A DNA stretch of 64,000 bases from JAGNRR01 sp964409905 (GTDB lineage Bacteria > Bacteroidota > Bacteroidia > Chitinophagales > Chitinophagaceae): contig CAYPET010000007.1 of assembly GCA_964409905.1 (NCBI GenBank), forward strand, positions 40,244-104,243, written 5' to 3'. Positions 1-9,103 of this stretch are shown one piece after another. Every line of letters starts with the position of its first letter. The first letter of the stretch is position 1. Position numbers and translations under genes: made by a program. The notes under the pieces were generated by a model. That model had not been told where the DNA came from. It saw nothing but the letters and a program-made list of their open reading frames with translations, and ran no database searches.

Positions 1-5
1 AAATC

Positions 6-473
6 TTAATGACTATGACCAAAATAAGCTTTTTCAAAAGCGGCTAGCGTAGCCCGCAATTGTTGGGTCGTGTTGATATCGGTGCCTTGCTTTGCCTGCA
101 TTGCCAATACAGCCATACGATGCAGCAATTCTAATTTCTCCACATAGTGTCCATAAGCATGATTATCTGAGCGATCAACCAATTTTATCCGTTGGTGTAA
201 AAAATATTGACTGACGATTTCTTGGATTTTAACTGCATGATCTTCTTTGTTACTCACCCAACGAATTAACTGATTATAATCGGGCTTTGCTTTCTCCGAC
301 TCTGTGAGAATCCCTTTCATGGACTTTTCTATGGTATTAATATGTTCATAAATCAATTTTACACGAACAGAATCATCATAAATACCACAAGGAATTTCAC
401 AGTGCGCATATGTTTTGGTGCTTGAATAAGTGAATCCGCATGTTAGTATGAAAAGTATAAATAGTTTTTGCAT
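6..473 (-). CDS. sodN: Secreted nickel superoxide dismutase
   Basis: The 155-residue protein has a signal peptide (about residues 1-23, ending TYA) followed at once by the nickel hook HCEIPCGIY (residues 24-32). In NiSOD the mature N-terminal His1, Cys2 and Cys6 bind nickel, matching His24, Cys25 and Cys29 here, and the enzyme converts superoxide to oxygen and peroxide. The rest is mainly helical, as in the four-helix-bundle family, and the mature length of about 132 residues is slightly longer than the Streptomyces enzyme. Cleavage by signal peptidase after Ala23 would expose His1 directly, so a dedicated SodX-type peptidase may not be needed; none is seen nearby. The protein is probably periplasmic or extracellular. 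An exact TAnnTTTG box ends 4 nt before the ATG. The hook makes the family assignment firm; the maturation route is inferred. Confidence 0.9.
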   Translation of the reverse strand: MQKLFILFILTCGFTYSSTKTYAHCEIPCGIYDDSVRVKLIYEHINTIEKSMKGILTESEKAKPDYNQLIRWVSNKEDHAVKIQEIVSQYFLHQRIKLVDRSDNHAYGHYVEKLELLHRMAVLAMQAKQGTDINTTQQLRATLAAFEKAYFGHSH

Positions 474-477
474 GCTA

Positions 478-485
478 CAAAGTTA
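478..485 (-). promoter_or_regulatory. -7 box of sodN, likely leaderless
   Basis: TAACTTTG on the minus strand matches the Bacteroidota -7 consensus TAnnTTTG. Only 4 nt separate it from the sodN ATG, so transcription would begin at or next to the start codon. No convincing -33 TTTG is seen. Confidence 0.5.
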
Positions 486-525
486 CAATCTAAAACTTGA
501 GTTTCGGATTGATATAATCCTTGCG

Positions 526-1636
526 TTAGGGTTTTATCAGTTTACCATTCATAATGCCTGTTGAGCTTTGTACAATATAGTAGTATACTCCGCTGGCATA
601 GGGCTGCATACTAATCGTTATTTCATGTCCTTCAATAGGGTTGTTAAACAACTCTCGTCCGGCTTGATCATAAATAACAAAGCGTTGTATGGGCTGGTTA
701 GCTTGTACATACAGCACGTCACCAACAGGATTTGGAAATATGCGTACCCCTTCCACACCATTTATTAAATCTATTCCCACAGGTGCGCAACTAAGGTAGT
801 TTCTATAAGAAGCGTAATAAGCTTTCATGCGCATATACTGACCATTTGAAAACTCTGTTCTACAGGATTTACGCGAGTAAGACATAATATTCCGCACGTT
901 GGGCATATACTGCTGATTATTTGCATCGGTAGTTAAACCAATGTAATTACACGTTGAACTTAAATTAAGGTTGATAAACCAGGGTCTGCCGGTGTATCAC
1001 ACAAATCATCACCGGCCGTAGAACAATTTGTGCCATTTACCAATTCTGAACCTCCATTTGTCTCGTGGGTATGAGCCAATGAAAAATAATGGCCTAGCTC
1101 ATGTGCCAATGTGCTGCCGTTTGTGCTACAATCATTATCCATCACTACACGGTTTTTTGTCATACTGGAGGTGTATGCATAGCCGCAAAGGTTTACTTGA
1201 TTGCTACCACTCATACGATATACATTTGGGGCAAAATATACATTTACGACATTTGGCCAATCGCGTTGATCACAAATGGTCTCGCTAATCCCTTTTTCGA
1301 AATTGGCATAAAGAGAATTATTGATATAGTCAATCTCTCCGCAATGAATAAATTGAATACCGGCATTTTTATAGAATGCATTGACAGTGGCTAACTCATC
1401 AAATACCAAAGCCGAGTCAATACCCCCTAAAACATTGCTTGTAGCAATTATGTGAAATTTTATTGGGACGGTAGAATCTTCGGGAGTTCGACTATTATGC
1501 TTGCATTTTTTAGAGCATTGTTAATCACCAGCATATCTTCTGCAGTAATAGTTGTGCCACAATCTTCAAACTGTTGAGCCAATAATGCAGAAATAGGAAC
1601 AAATAGGTAAATAAATGATAAAAAAGTAAGTTTCAT
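526..1636 (-). pseudogene. M43-type metalloprotease with T9SS tail, broken by two frame shifts
   Basis: Three consecutive minus-strand reading frames (about 1636-1484, 1484-970 and 970-526) form one protein of about 370 residues when one base is restored at each junction. Order: signal peptide from ATG 1636, an M43/pappalysin-like domain with the zinc motif HELGHYFSLAH, the DDLCDTPADPGL loop, the NIMSYS Met-turn region, and a T9SS type A tail starting FPNPVGD. The usual Gly of HExxHxxGxxH is Ser. The first break is at a CCC run (plus strand 1482-1484) and joins ELP to EDS; the second is near 967-973 and joins GLS to LNLSSTCNY. Both are one-base losses, so sequencing error is as likely as true decay. 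If intact, it would be a secreted T9SS protease. Upstream TTG 1645 is also possible as a start but ATG 1636 fits the signal peptide better. Confidence 0.75.
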
Positions 1637-1642
1637 GACGGA

Positions 1643-1650
1643 CAAAAGTA
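1643..1650 (-). promoter_or_regulatory. -7 box of the M43 protease gene
   Basis: Minus-strand TACTTTTG lies 6 nt before ATG 1636. A TTG about 20 nt further upstream (1671-1673) could serve as the -33 element. The spacing predicts a leaderless or nearly leaderless transcript. Confidence 0.5.
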
Positions 1651-1742
1651 AGCATTAAGACGATTGGCTTCAACAACTTGACAAGAAGATGACTTAGAAA
1701 AGAAAGTTGACAGAGGCAGAATGATAATCATGAACGTTTATA

Positions 1743-2966
1743 ATGGATATTTGCCCGGTGAAAATGCTATGGCGGAAATATATCAACACCTTCAAGGGGT
1801 TATCGCGTGAAATTTGGTTACTGGCCGGGATCACACTGGTCAACCGCGCGGGCATGATGGTTATTCCGTTTCTCTCCATATACCTTACCATAGAGGTTGG
1901 GCTCACCCTATCTGATGTAGGATGGATAATGACTTGCTTTGGTCTTGGTTCTATAGCCGGTGCATGGTTTGGTGGCAAACTAACCGATCGCATTGGAGGC
2001 TACAAGGTTATGTTTGGAAGTTTTATTTTGGGCGGGGTTGGCTTTGTGTTGTTGCAATACTTACATACATTTCAGTCTTTGTGCTGGGGTGTATTTGCGC
2101 TTACACTGGTTGCTGATGCTTTCCGACCGGCTTTGTTCGTCGCAATGAGCAACTATAGTAAACCGGAAAATAAAACACGTTCCGTTACCCTCATCCGCCT
2201 GGCCATTAATCTGGGTATTTCGCTAGGGCCAACTGTTGGTGGACTACTGATACTTTATTTTGGCTATGCTGCCTTGTTTTGGACGGATGGTATTACAAAT
2301 ATTTTAGCCGGTATCTTGCTGATATTTTTACTCAATCCAAAAAAAAGAAGGATAATAGACCCACCTAAAGAAGTCACAAATCCTTTATCGCCATATCGCG
2401 ATCGTTATTTTATTTTATTGCTTATTGGTCTGTATATTTTTACTATAGCCTTTTTGCAATATTTCTCCACTATGCCGGTGTACTATCGCACCGTACATCA
2501 TCTTAGCGAAGGGGATATTGGCTTTTTAATGGGGTTGAATGGTTTTTTAATTTTTATCATTGAGATGCCTGTAGTACAATATTTTGAAAGCAAAAAAACA
2601 AACAAAGTAAAACTACTGATGGTAGGCCTGATGCTGTTGGCATCAAGCTTTTTGTTGCTGCCAGTTGTTAGTTGGTCGGGTATATTAATTGTGAGTGTGG
2701 TATTAATGACTTTAGGTGAATTGCTCGTGTTCCCTTTCGCCAATGCATTGGCAGTGCAAAGAGCCAAAAGAGGAAAACAAGGTGAGTATATGGCCTTATT
2801 CTCTATGAACTTTTCTTTTGCACATGTATTTAGTCACAACCTGGGTATGCAAAGCACAGCTCACTTTGGTTTTAACACCACCTGGTTTATTGTGGCTGCC
2901 TTTGCTGGTATAGGAATAAGCGTCTACTATTACCTTTCCAAATTGTCACCAAACGAGCATGCTTAA
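1743..2966 (+). CDS. MFS transporter, drug-exporter type
   Basis: A 407-residue inner-membrane protein with about 12 hydrophobic segments. The loop after helix 2 carries the major facilitator motif A (GGKLTDRIGGYK, about residues 77-88), and SLGPTVGGLL resembles the motif C region of drug-proton antiporters. It probably exports a small molecule using the proton gradient; the substrate cannot be read from sequence. A second possible start is Met8 (position 1764), just before the first amphipathic segment; no Shine-Dalgarno decides between them. The gene stands alone, divergent from the M43 protease gene and convergent with the esterase gene. Confidence 0.8.
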   Translation: MDICPVKMLWRKYINTFKGLSREIWLLAGITLVNRAGMMVIPFLSIYLTIEVGLTLSDVGWIMTCFGLGSIAGAWFGGKLTDRIGGYKVMFGSFILGGVGFVLLQYLHTFQSLCWGVFALTLVADAFRPALFVAMSNYSKPENKTRSVTLIRLAINLGISLGPTVGGLLILYFGYAALFWTDGITNILAGILLIFLLNPKKRRIIDPPKEVTNPLSPYRDRYFILLLIGLYIFTIAFLQYFSTMPVYYRTVHHLSEGDIGFLMGLNGFLIFIIEMPVVQYFESKKTNKVKLLMVGLMLLASSFLLLPVVSWSGILIVSVVLMTLGELLVFPFANALAVQRAKRGKQGEYMALFSMNFSFAHVFSHNLGMQSTAHFGFNTTWFIVAAFAGIGISVYYYLSKLSPNEHA

Positions 2967-3046
2967 AACACTTGACAAAATGCTGATAGCATGCCATCGG
3001 TTTTCAAAATATGAGAAAGGGTAAGTTGGAATTACCTATACTCTTA

Positions 3047-4165
3047 TTATTGTTTAAACACTGATAAAGTTTGAAATGGCAGGCGCAGCAAATATGCACC
3101 GTCAGGTAAAAAGGAAAGGTCCAACGAACGACTATTGGCCGGTAAAAGATCTTTTAATAGCAAACGCCCAGTTATGCTATATAATGCATAGGGTGTCGGT
3201 TTTTCAATAGCTTTAGATAAATAAATAACATCTTTGGTAGGATTCGGATAGATGCTCAATTGTTGAGTCGATTGTAGTTCGGTCATGCCTACAGCTGAAT
3301 TGCTAAAACGACTAAAGAATTTCCAGATTTCCAATGAAGCATTAATATCCATATTGCCGCTATTTCCGGGCCAATCATGAGCACCGTTGGTGATTTTTAG
3401 CAGTTCAACAGGCGCATTACTTGATGAAGCGTACACAACATGTTCTACGGTACTGCCGTCATTGGTATTTAAATCGGGTAGGGGCGTTATGGTCGGTACA
3501 AAACTGCTGCCGTTTTGGGTAATCCAGTAATGGATAACAGTATCTACCGAAGCCATACCACCATTGCCTATTGTGCCGTTATAGGGTACAACCGCATCGG
3601 CTGTGCCATGTATTTGCATAACGGGTGTTTTGTGCGACGGCTGACAATTGCTTTGCATTTGGGGTGTAAACGTGCCGGATACAGAGGCAATGGCTGCAAT
3701 ACGATTTCCTAATTCACAGGCCAGACGATGGCTAAAAAAACCACCATTTGAAAAGCCACAAGCATAAACGCGCATCATATCCACATTGTATTGGGTAGCC
3801 AGGCTATCGAGTAATACGGATACAAAATCAATATCATCAACGCTGCTGGTATTGGTCCAACCTCCCACATTCCAATGATTGATGCCCAAAGGTGCCAACG
3901 GAGAACCCGTGGGATATACTACAATAAAACCGGCAGTATCCGCAATCGTATTCATATTGCTTGTATTCATTTGATTGGGGCCGTTGCCGCCAAATCCGTG
4001 AAAGTTAAAAACAACAGGAGCCGATAAGCTTGCATTATAATTGGCGGGAATATGAACCGTGTAGGTTCGTTGCAAGCTATTATGTTGCAAGGTGGCATTT
4101 ATTGTTTGAGCGCACATTGAAAGGGAAATTAATAGAGCCAGCGTGATTAATTGCAATGATTTCAT
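3047..4165 (-). CDS. Secreted PHB-depolymerase/feruloyl-esterase-like hydrolase with T9SS tail
   Basis: The 372-residue protein has a signal peptide (residues 1-19, ending SMCA) and an alpha/beta-hydrolase domain of the LpqC/CE1 esterase type. HGFGG at 56-60 fits the oxyanion loop, nucleophile Ser139 is in GFSNGG, and the likely acid and base are Asp190 (HGTAD) and His263 (GAHDWPG). The last 75 or so residues form a T9SS type A sorting domain beginning LSIYPNPTKD near 303. It should be exported by Sec and T9SS and released or anchored on the cell surface, where it would cleave ester bonds in polyesters, feruloylated polysaccharides or similar polymers. The exact substrate is unknown. The catalytic residues look intact. 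Confidence 0.85.
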   Translation of the reverse strand: MKSLQLITLALLISLSMCAQTINATLQHNSLQRTYTVHIPANYNASLSAPVVFNFHGFGGNGPNQMNTSNMNTIADTAGFIVVYPTGSPLAPLGINHWNVGGWTNTSSVDDIDFVSVLLDSLATQYNVDMMRVYACGFSNGGFFSHRLACELGNRIAAIASVSGTFTPQMQSNCQPSHKTPVMQIHGTADAVVPYNGTIGNGGMASVDTVIHYWITQNGSSFVPTITPLPDLNTNDGSTVEHVVYASSSNAPVELLKITNGAHDWPGNSGNMDINASLEIWKFFSRFSNSAVGMTELQSTQQLSIYPNPTKDVIYLSKAIEKPTPYALYSITGRLLLKDLLPANSRSLDLSFLPDGAYLLRLPFQTLSVFKQ

Positions 4166-4216
4166 AAGCTAAATTGTCAAGGGAAGATACTACCAAAAAT
4201 TACCATTTTGACATAT

Positions 4217-5479
4217 TTATCCGAATAGTCGCTTACTCTCTTTTTCTAATGTTTCGCGATGCATAGGGTGAGCGATACTGATAAGTAATTTCACACGTTC
4301 CTCAATCGTTTTACCATATAAATTAGCAATCCCATATTCTGTCACTACATAATGCATGTGTGCTCTGGTAGCGACTACACCGGCACCTTGCTTTAAAAAA
4401 GGTACAATTTTGGAAGCACCTGTTTTTGTAATAGAGCTTAGGGCAATGATAGGTTTACCGCCTTCACTCAGTGACGCACCTCGTATGAAATCCATTTGAC
4501 CACCTACGCCGGAGTGAATTTTACTGCCTATAGAATCTGCACAGACCTGGCCTGATAAATCTATTTCGATAGCATTATTGATAGCTGTAACTTTTGGATT
4601 GCGTTGAATGACATAGGGATTGTTGACGTATGATGATTCCAGCATTTTTACAATAGGGTTGTCATCTAAAAAGTCATAAACCTTTTGAGTGCCTATAACA
4701 AAAGAGGAAACAATCATACCCGGGTGTTTCTTTTTCGCTTCACCATTAATTACACCTTTTTCTACCAAGGGTAAAATGCCATCCGAAAACATTTCAGAAT
4801 GAATACCAAGGTTTTTATGATTTCCCAGACAAGCCAATACTGCATTGGGCAATGTGCCAATTCCCATTTGGAGGGTAGCACCATCCTCAATGAGGCTGGC
4901 CACGTTTTCACCTACTGCTTGCATCTGTTCGGAGTAGCTATCATATTGTACCTCAGGTAGCGCCTCATTATAGTGTACCTGCAAATCAATGTTTCGTTGA
5001 TGGATAAGCCCGTCCCCATGCGTGCGTGGCATACTTTCGTTTACCTGAGCAATGACAAGCTTAGCTGATTCTATTGCTGCTAGTGAAATATCAACTGATG
5101 TTCCCAATGAACAATATCCGTGTTTATCAGGAGGCGACACCGATATTAGAGCTACATCAATCGGGATAATTTGCTTTCGGAATAATGCCCCCGCTTCACT
5201 TAAGAAAATGGGGATATAACTGCTTTTGCCATCTTGTATGGCTTTTCGCGTAGAAGCACCCACGAAAAAAGCTTTGATTGTAAAGGCAACTTCCATTTCG
5301 GGCATGCTGTACGGAGCAACTCCTTCTGTATGCATTTGATAGATGGTCACATTGCGCAGTTCAGTATGACGAGAGCTTAAAACTTTTATCAACGCTTGCG
5401 GCGCTGCAGCCGCTGAATGTATAAAAACATTATCGCCACTTTTGATATGCGATATAGCTTTTTCAATTTCTAATATCAT
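4217..5479 (-). CDS. Acetyl-CoA hydrolase / 4-hydroxybutyrate CoA-transferase family
   Basis: This 420-residue cytoplasmic protein matches the acetyl-CoA hydrolase/transferase family along its length: an N-terminal half starting with a GDNVFIHS strand-loop, LQMGIGTLPNAV at 203-214, the likely CoA-ester-forming Glu229 in IHSEMFSDG, and a C-terminal glycine-rich SGVGGQMDF and YGIANLYGKT segment. Such enzymes move CoA between acyl groups such as acetate, butyrate or 4-hydroxybutyrate through a glutamyl-CoA intermediate. It overlaps the upstream isoaspartyl peptidase gene by 4 bp, indicating translational coupling and possibly a shared amino-acid or acid catabolic role. Transferase versus hydrolase activity cannot be separated by sequence here. 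Confidence 0.8.
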   Translation of the reverse strand: MILEIEKAISHIKSGDNVFIHSAAAAPQALIKVLSSRHTELRNVTIYQMHTEGVAPYSMPEMEVAFTIKAFFVGASTRKAIQDGKSSYIPIFLSEAGALFRKQIIPIDVALISVSPPDKHGYCSLGTSVDISLAAIESAKLVIAQVNESMPRTHGDGLIHQRNIDLQVHYNEALPEVQYDSYSEQMQAVGENVASLIEDGATLQMGIGTLPNAVLACLGNHKNLGIHSEMFSDGILPLVEKGVINGEAKKKHPGMIVSSFVIGTQKVYDFLDDNPIVKMLESSYVNNPYVIQRNPKVTAINNAIEIDLSGQVCADSIGSKIHSGVGGQMDFIRGASLSEGGKPIIALSSITKTGASKIVPFLKQGAGVVATRAHMHYVVTEYGIANLYGKTIEERVKLLISIAHPMHRETLEKESKRLFG

Positions 5480-6435
5480 TTCAAATTTTCTTCGGGACCA
5501 AACATTGCTATTTCATGTTCCCCATCACTATTTCGGAATGCACGATACATTCCTTTGCTGTTAAAACATAATTCATGATTTCCTTGAGCATCAACAGCTA
5601 TCAATCCACCTTCTCCTCCAAAGTCTTTGAGTTTTTTATGAATCACTTCATTGCAGGCTTCGTGTAAGCTCATGCCTTTGTACTCCATTAGACAACTGAC
5701 ATCATAGGCCACATTAGCCCGTATAAAAAACTCGCCATGACCTGTGCATGAAATCGCACATGTTTTATTATTTGCATATGTGCCCGCGCCAAAAATAGGG
5801 GAGTCGCCGATGCGGCCAAACCGCTTATTGGTCATTCCGCCGGTTGAAGTTCCAGCCGCCAGGTTACCATCTTTATCAACTGCAACCGCACCCACTGTGC
5901 CAAATTTTTTATCGTACATTTTCAGATTATCCTCCTTATGATCTAGTTGATAATAATCTGTATCACGGATTTCAACCCATTGGTCATAGCGATATTTAGT
6001 AAAAAAATATTCATCAGGTGCTTGTTCCACACCTTCCTGTAAAGCAAAATCTTTGGCGCCATTGCCGCTCAGCATTACATGACCACTTTTTTCCATTACC
6101 TTACGGGCCAGGGCTATTGGATTTTTAATATTGCGCACTCCCGTTACAGCACCAGCCTCCAGATACTTGCCTTCCATGATGGCTGCATCCATTTCGTTCA
6201 AACCTTTTTTGGTAAAAACAGCCCCTCGGCCTGCATTGAAGAGTTCGTTATCTTCCATGCATGCTATGGCTGACGTAACAGCCGATACCGCTGTTTCGCC
6301 TCTTTTGAGCATTGCATATCCTACAGCAATGGCATCTTCCAAAGCATTGCGATAAGCGGCCTCAAAGTCAGGGGTATGATTTGACCTCGTAATGCTGCCT
6401 GCACCGCCATGGATGGCCAATGTAATTTTATTCAT
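5476..6435 (-). CDS. iaaA: Isoaspartyl peptidase / plant-type L-asparaginase
   Basis: A 319-residue Ntn-hydrolase of the asparaginase-2 family. The autocleavage site is the Gly-Thr bond in FGTVGAVA, leaving Thr180 as N-terminal nucleophile of the beta subunit. The downstream GTSTGGM (195-201), RIGDSPIFGAG and TGHGE motifs form the usual substrate pocket. The enzyme hydrolyses beta-aspartyl dipeptides and, weakly, asparagine. There is no signal peptide, so it should be cytoplasmic, unlike some secreted relatives. It is the first gene of a two-gene leftward operon, its stop overlapping the start of the CoA-transferase gene. The family call is firm; preference between isoaspartyl peptides and asparagine is inferred. 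Confidence 0.88.
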   Translation of the reverse strand: MNKITLAIHGGAGSITRSNHTPDFEAAYRNALEDAIAVGYAMLKRGETAVSAVTSAIACMEDNELFNAGRGAVFTKKGLNEMDAAIMEGKYLEAGAVTGVRNIKNPIALARKVMEKSGHVMLSGNGAKDFALQEGVEQAPDEYFFTKYRYDQWVEIRDTDYYQLDHKEDNLKMYDKKFGTVGAVAVDKDGNLAAGTSTGGMTNKRFGRIGDSPIFGAGTYANNKTCAISCTGHGEFFIRANVAYDVSCLMEYKGMSLHEACNEVIHKKLKDFGGEGGLIAVDAQGNHELCFNSKGMYRAFRNSDGEHEIAMFGPEENLK

Positions 6436-6579
6436 GATGATGTTCTTGTTGATTAGCTAAAATAAATGTTTTACTGTTATTGAAAAGGTTCATCTAACAA
6501 AACATCAATACTTTTTTACAGCGTAGCATCTTTAACAGATTTATATACCTGAATAAATTGTTTAGCTTGAAAAGCAACC

Positions 6580-6587
6580 GACTTTTG
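6580..6587 (+). promoter_or_regulatory. Likely -7 box for the ABC-2 exporter operon
   Basis: GACTTTTG differs from TAnnTTTG at one position. A TTG at 6558-6560 lies 19 nt upstream, suitable for a -33 element. The predicted 5' UTR is about 10 nt. Confidence 0.4.
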
Positions 6588-6603
6588 TGTTCACCTTTTT
6601 TAC

Positions 6604-7515
6604 ATGTCGTCGGTTATAGAAGTAAATGATATCAGCAAAACGTTTGGCAGTATTACAGCTGTTGATCACTTAACATTTTCGGTACCTGAGGGCGAAATAT
6701 TCGGTTTTCTTGGTCCTAATGGAAGTGGAAAAAGTACAACCTTGCGCATGTTGCTTTCATTGATTAAGCCTACTTCCGGCGAGATAAAGCTTTTTGGCAA
6801 AAAACTTGCAACTAACCGCAGCAATATCATGCGGGAGATTGGTTGTATTATCGAGAAACCGGATTTTTACAAGTACCTTACTGCACATGAAAATTTAAAA
6901 ATATGTGCCAGGGCTTATCAACTTGATGTGAGTCAGGATGAATACAAGAAGTTATATGCCTTGGTTGAGTTAGATGGTCGTGAAAATGACAAGGTGAGTA
7001 CCTATTCACATGGTATGAAGCAGCGGCTGGGTTTAGCCCAGGCTTTGTTGCATAATCCAAAGCTCATTATCTTGGACGAGCCCAATACTGGTTTAGACCC
7101 TCGAGGGATTATTGAATTGAGGGAGTTGATAATCAAACTGAATCGTGAACAGGGTAAAACAATAGTTTTTTCGTCACACATCTTAAGTGAAGTTGAAGAA
7201 ATCTGCCACAGCCTAGTGGTAATTAATAAGGGTAAAAAAGTAGCCAGTGGACAAGTTTCAGCCTTACTTTCCGAAGAAGATTTACTGGTGGATGTCGAAG
7301 TTGTGCAGGTAGAAGTTTGTCAGCAACTTATTCAGCAAAGCCGATGGAGCAAATTCCTTAAACAACAAAATGGTAATATTTTCCGATTTAATATTCCATT
7401 GGGGCAAGTAAGTGAGTTGAATAAATACTTGATTGATCAAAATATTGACTTGATATCTTCAAATTACCGGAAAAGGCTTGAGGATTATTTTTTACGAATT
7501 ACAGAGCAGCGTTAA
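6604..7515 (+). CDS. ABC-2 type transporter ATP-binding protein
   Basis: The 303-residue ATPase has Walker A GPNGSGKST (37-45), the ABC signature YSHGMKQR, Walker B LIILDEPNTGLDP and a switch histidine in FSSHILSEVEE. It is of the BcrA/CcmA-like class that powers ABC-2 exporters. The C-terminal 80 residues form the usual regulatory extension. Its stop overlaps the start of the permease gene (TAATG at 7513-7517), so the two subunits are translationally coupled. The third gene encodes a LolA-like protein, hinting at a lipid or lipoprotein-related envelope role, but the transported substrate is unknown. Confidence 0.88.
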   Translation: MSSVIEVNDISKTFGSITAVDHLTFSVPEGEIFGFLGPNGSGKSTTLRMLLSLIKPTSGEIKLFGKKLATNRSNIMREIGCIIEKPDFYKYLTAHENLKICARAYQLDVSQDEYKKLYALVELDGRENDKVSTYSHGMKQRLGLAQALLHNPKLIILDEPNTGLDPRGIIELRELIIKLNREQGKTIVFSSHILSEVEEICHSLVVINKGKKVASGQVSALLSEEDLLVDVEVVQVEVCQQLIQQSRWSKFLKQQNGNIFRFNIPLGQVSELNKYLIDQNIDLISSNYRKRLEDYFLRITEQR

Positions 7516-8363
7516 TGAAAGAGTTTATTGGCATACTACGTAATGAAATTACCAAAACAATTAAAAGACCAAGGTCCTTTATAGGTTTTGTGGTAGTGGC
7601 ATTTGTTTGCTTTGTGTTGCAAGCCGCCTTTTATAATGATGGGCAAGAAATTATTTCCTTTGTTACAGGTCAATTGGAAAATACTTTTTCCATTGAAGGG
7701 AATGTTTTAAATGGCAACTTGATTTGCTTTATCTTATTACAAACCTTAATCATACAGATGCCATTATTGGTTGCGCTTGTTACTGGCGATTTGGTATCGG
7801 GTGAAGTAGCTACCGGAACAGTGCGTTTTTTACTTACAAAACCTGCGAGCAGAACAAAAATAATCGTAGCCAAATGGATAGCAGGCATTGTTTATACCTT
7901 GCTATTGCTGATTTTTTTGGGCATTATTGCTTTGTTTGTTTCAAGGCTCATTTTTGGCACAGGTGACTTGATTCACATTAACGCTGAAGCCATGAATGTA
8001 ATCCAATCGCAAGATTTAAACTGGCGCTTTGCGGCGGCTTTTGGCATTGCATTTTTAGCTCTTTCTGTGGTTGCCAGTTTAGCGCATTTTTTATCAACGA
8101 TTTTAGATAATTCTATTACACCAATTGTGGCTACAATGGCAATAGTCATCATTTTTACCATTATAGGGATGTTTGACTTACCTAGTTTCAAACTAATTCA
8201 GCCATTATTATTTACAACGCATATGATAAGTTGGAAGGATATGTTTGTTGATCCGTTGCCATTATCAACGGTGATTACGTCTTGTGTTGTATTGTTGTTG
8301 CACATTGTATTGTTGCTAGGTGCGTCAATTTATATTTTTAATAAAAAAGATATTACTGCATAA
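7515..8363 (+). CDS. ABC-2 type transporter permease
   Basis: A 282-residue integral membrane protein with about six hydrophobic segments and the ABC2_membrane layout: cytoplasmic N-terminus (NEITKTIKRPRSF), first helix, the large loop before helix 2, and the LLTKPASRTKIIVAKW coupling region near residues 95-115. It would form the membrane channel for the ATPase encoded just upstream, with which it overlaps by one base. It also overlaps the following LolA-like gene by TAATG. Together they form a three-gene coupled operon. No motif reveals the substrate. Confidence 0.82.
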   Translation: MKEFIGILRNEITKTIKRPRSFIGFVVVAFVCFVLQAAFYNDGQEIISFVTGQLENTFSIEGNVLNGNLICFILLQTLIIQMPLLVALVTGDLVSGEVATGTVRFLLTKPASRTKIIVAKWIAGIVYTLLLLIFLGIIALFVSRLIFGTGDLIHINAEAMNVIQSQDLNWRFAAAFGIAFLALSVVASLAHFLSTILDNSITPIVATMAIVIIFTIIGMFDLPSFKLIQPLLFTTHMISWKDMFVDPLPLSTVITSCVVLLLHIVLLLGASIYIFNKKDITA

Positions 8364-9052
8364 TGAAAAAATCATTATTCGTTTTACTAAGTTATCTGTT
8401 ACTTACTTTCTCAATAAATGCTCAAGATGCGCGCGAATTGATACAAGCCGTGAACAGTAAGTTTTCATCTGTACAAGATTATAATGCAGATATTCATATG
8501 AAGTTTGCCCTACCCGGAATCAAAATAAAGGATATCAAGGGAAAGGTTTTTTTCAAGAAGGCAGACAAATTTAAAATTCGGGCTAAAGGAATCTTTTTCA
8601 TCCCAAAAGATAACCCTATGAAAAATATCCCGAAGCTATTAGCAGACACAGAGACTTATACTGCGGTCATTTCTGGCTATGCTGAAGTTGAAGGCAAAAA
8701 ATGCGCTGTTGTTAATGTGATTCCACTAAATCCTGAACAAGAGGTTATTATCGGGAAATTTTGGATAAGTGTACAACAACCCTTGGTTTATATTAGTGAA
8801 ATCACCACCAAGAAAAACGGAACAATCAGAACAAAGAGTTTTTATGGTGCCAATTCACAACAGGCTTTGCCGAATAAAATGCTGGTTCAGGTAGAAATGA
8901 AGAAATTTAAAATACCGAAGATGCTGGCCATGGATGTAAAAAATAGTGGAAGTAAAATTTCTGATGAAAGAAAAAAAGGTGAAATCTATATGGTGCTGCA
9001 CAATTATAAAATCAACACCCGCTTCTCTGACGAGGTGTTCAGTGCGAAATAG
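8363..9052 (+). CDS. LolA-like outer-membrane lipoprotein-sorting protein
   Basis: The 229-residue protein has a signal peptide (1-20, ending INAQ) and a beta-rich body with the LolA/LppX start pattern: DARELIQAVNSKFSSVQDYNADI, then repeated strand segments such as GKVFFKKADKFKIRAKG. Such half-barrel proteins carry acylated or lipophilic molecules in the periplasm. There is no lipobox cysteine, so it should be soluble. Being the last, overlapping gene of an ABC-2 operon suggests that it accepts or modifies what the transporter handles, or simply senses lipid. It is more distant from true LolA than from the Bacteroidota LolA-like paralogues, so the assignment is at fold level. Confidence 0.6.
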   Translation: MKKSLFVLLSYLLLTFSINAQDARELIQAVNSKFSSVQDYNADIHMKFALPGIKIKDIKGKVFFKKADKFKIRAKGIFFIPKDNPMKNIPKLLADTETYTAVISGYAEVEGKKCAVVNVIPLNPEQEVIIGKFWISVQQPLVYISEITTKKNGTIRTKSFYGANSQQALPNKMLVQVEMKKFKIPKMLAMDVKNSGSKISDERKKGEIYMVLHNYKINTRFSDEVFSAK

Positions 9053-9091
9053 ACACCTCAAAATCTACGATAGTAAAAATTACTAATGGCG

Positions 9092-9099
9092 TAATTTTG
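9092..9099 (+). promoter_or_regulatory. -7 box deciding the GTG start at 9104
   Basis: TAATTTTG is an exact TAnnTTTG match with 4 nt before GTG 9104. An in-frame TGA at 9098-9100, inside the box, rules out any earlier start, so a leaderless mRNA beginning near the GTG is the simplest reading. Confidence 0.45.
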
Positions 9100-9103
9100 A
9101 ATA

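Noticed and set aside
2975..2993. Short inverted repeat ATGCTGATAGCAT between the convergent MFS and esterase genes
   Set aside because: Only a 5-bp stem with a 3-base loop and no T-run; too weak to call a terminator.
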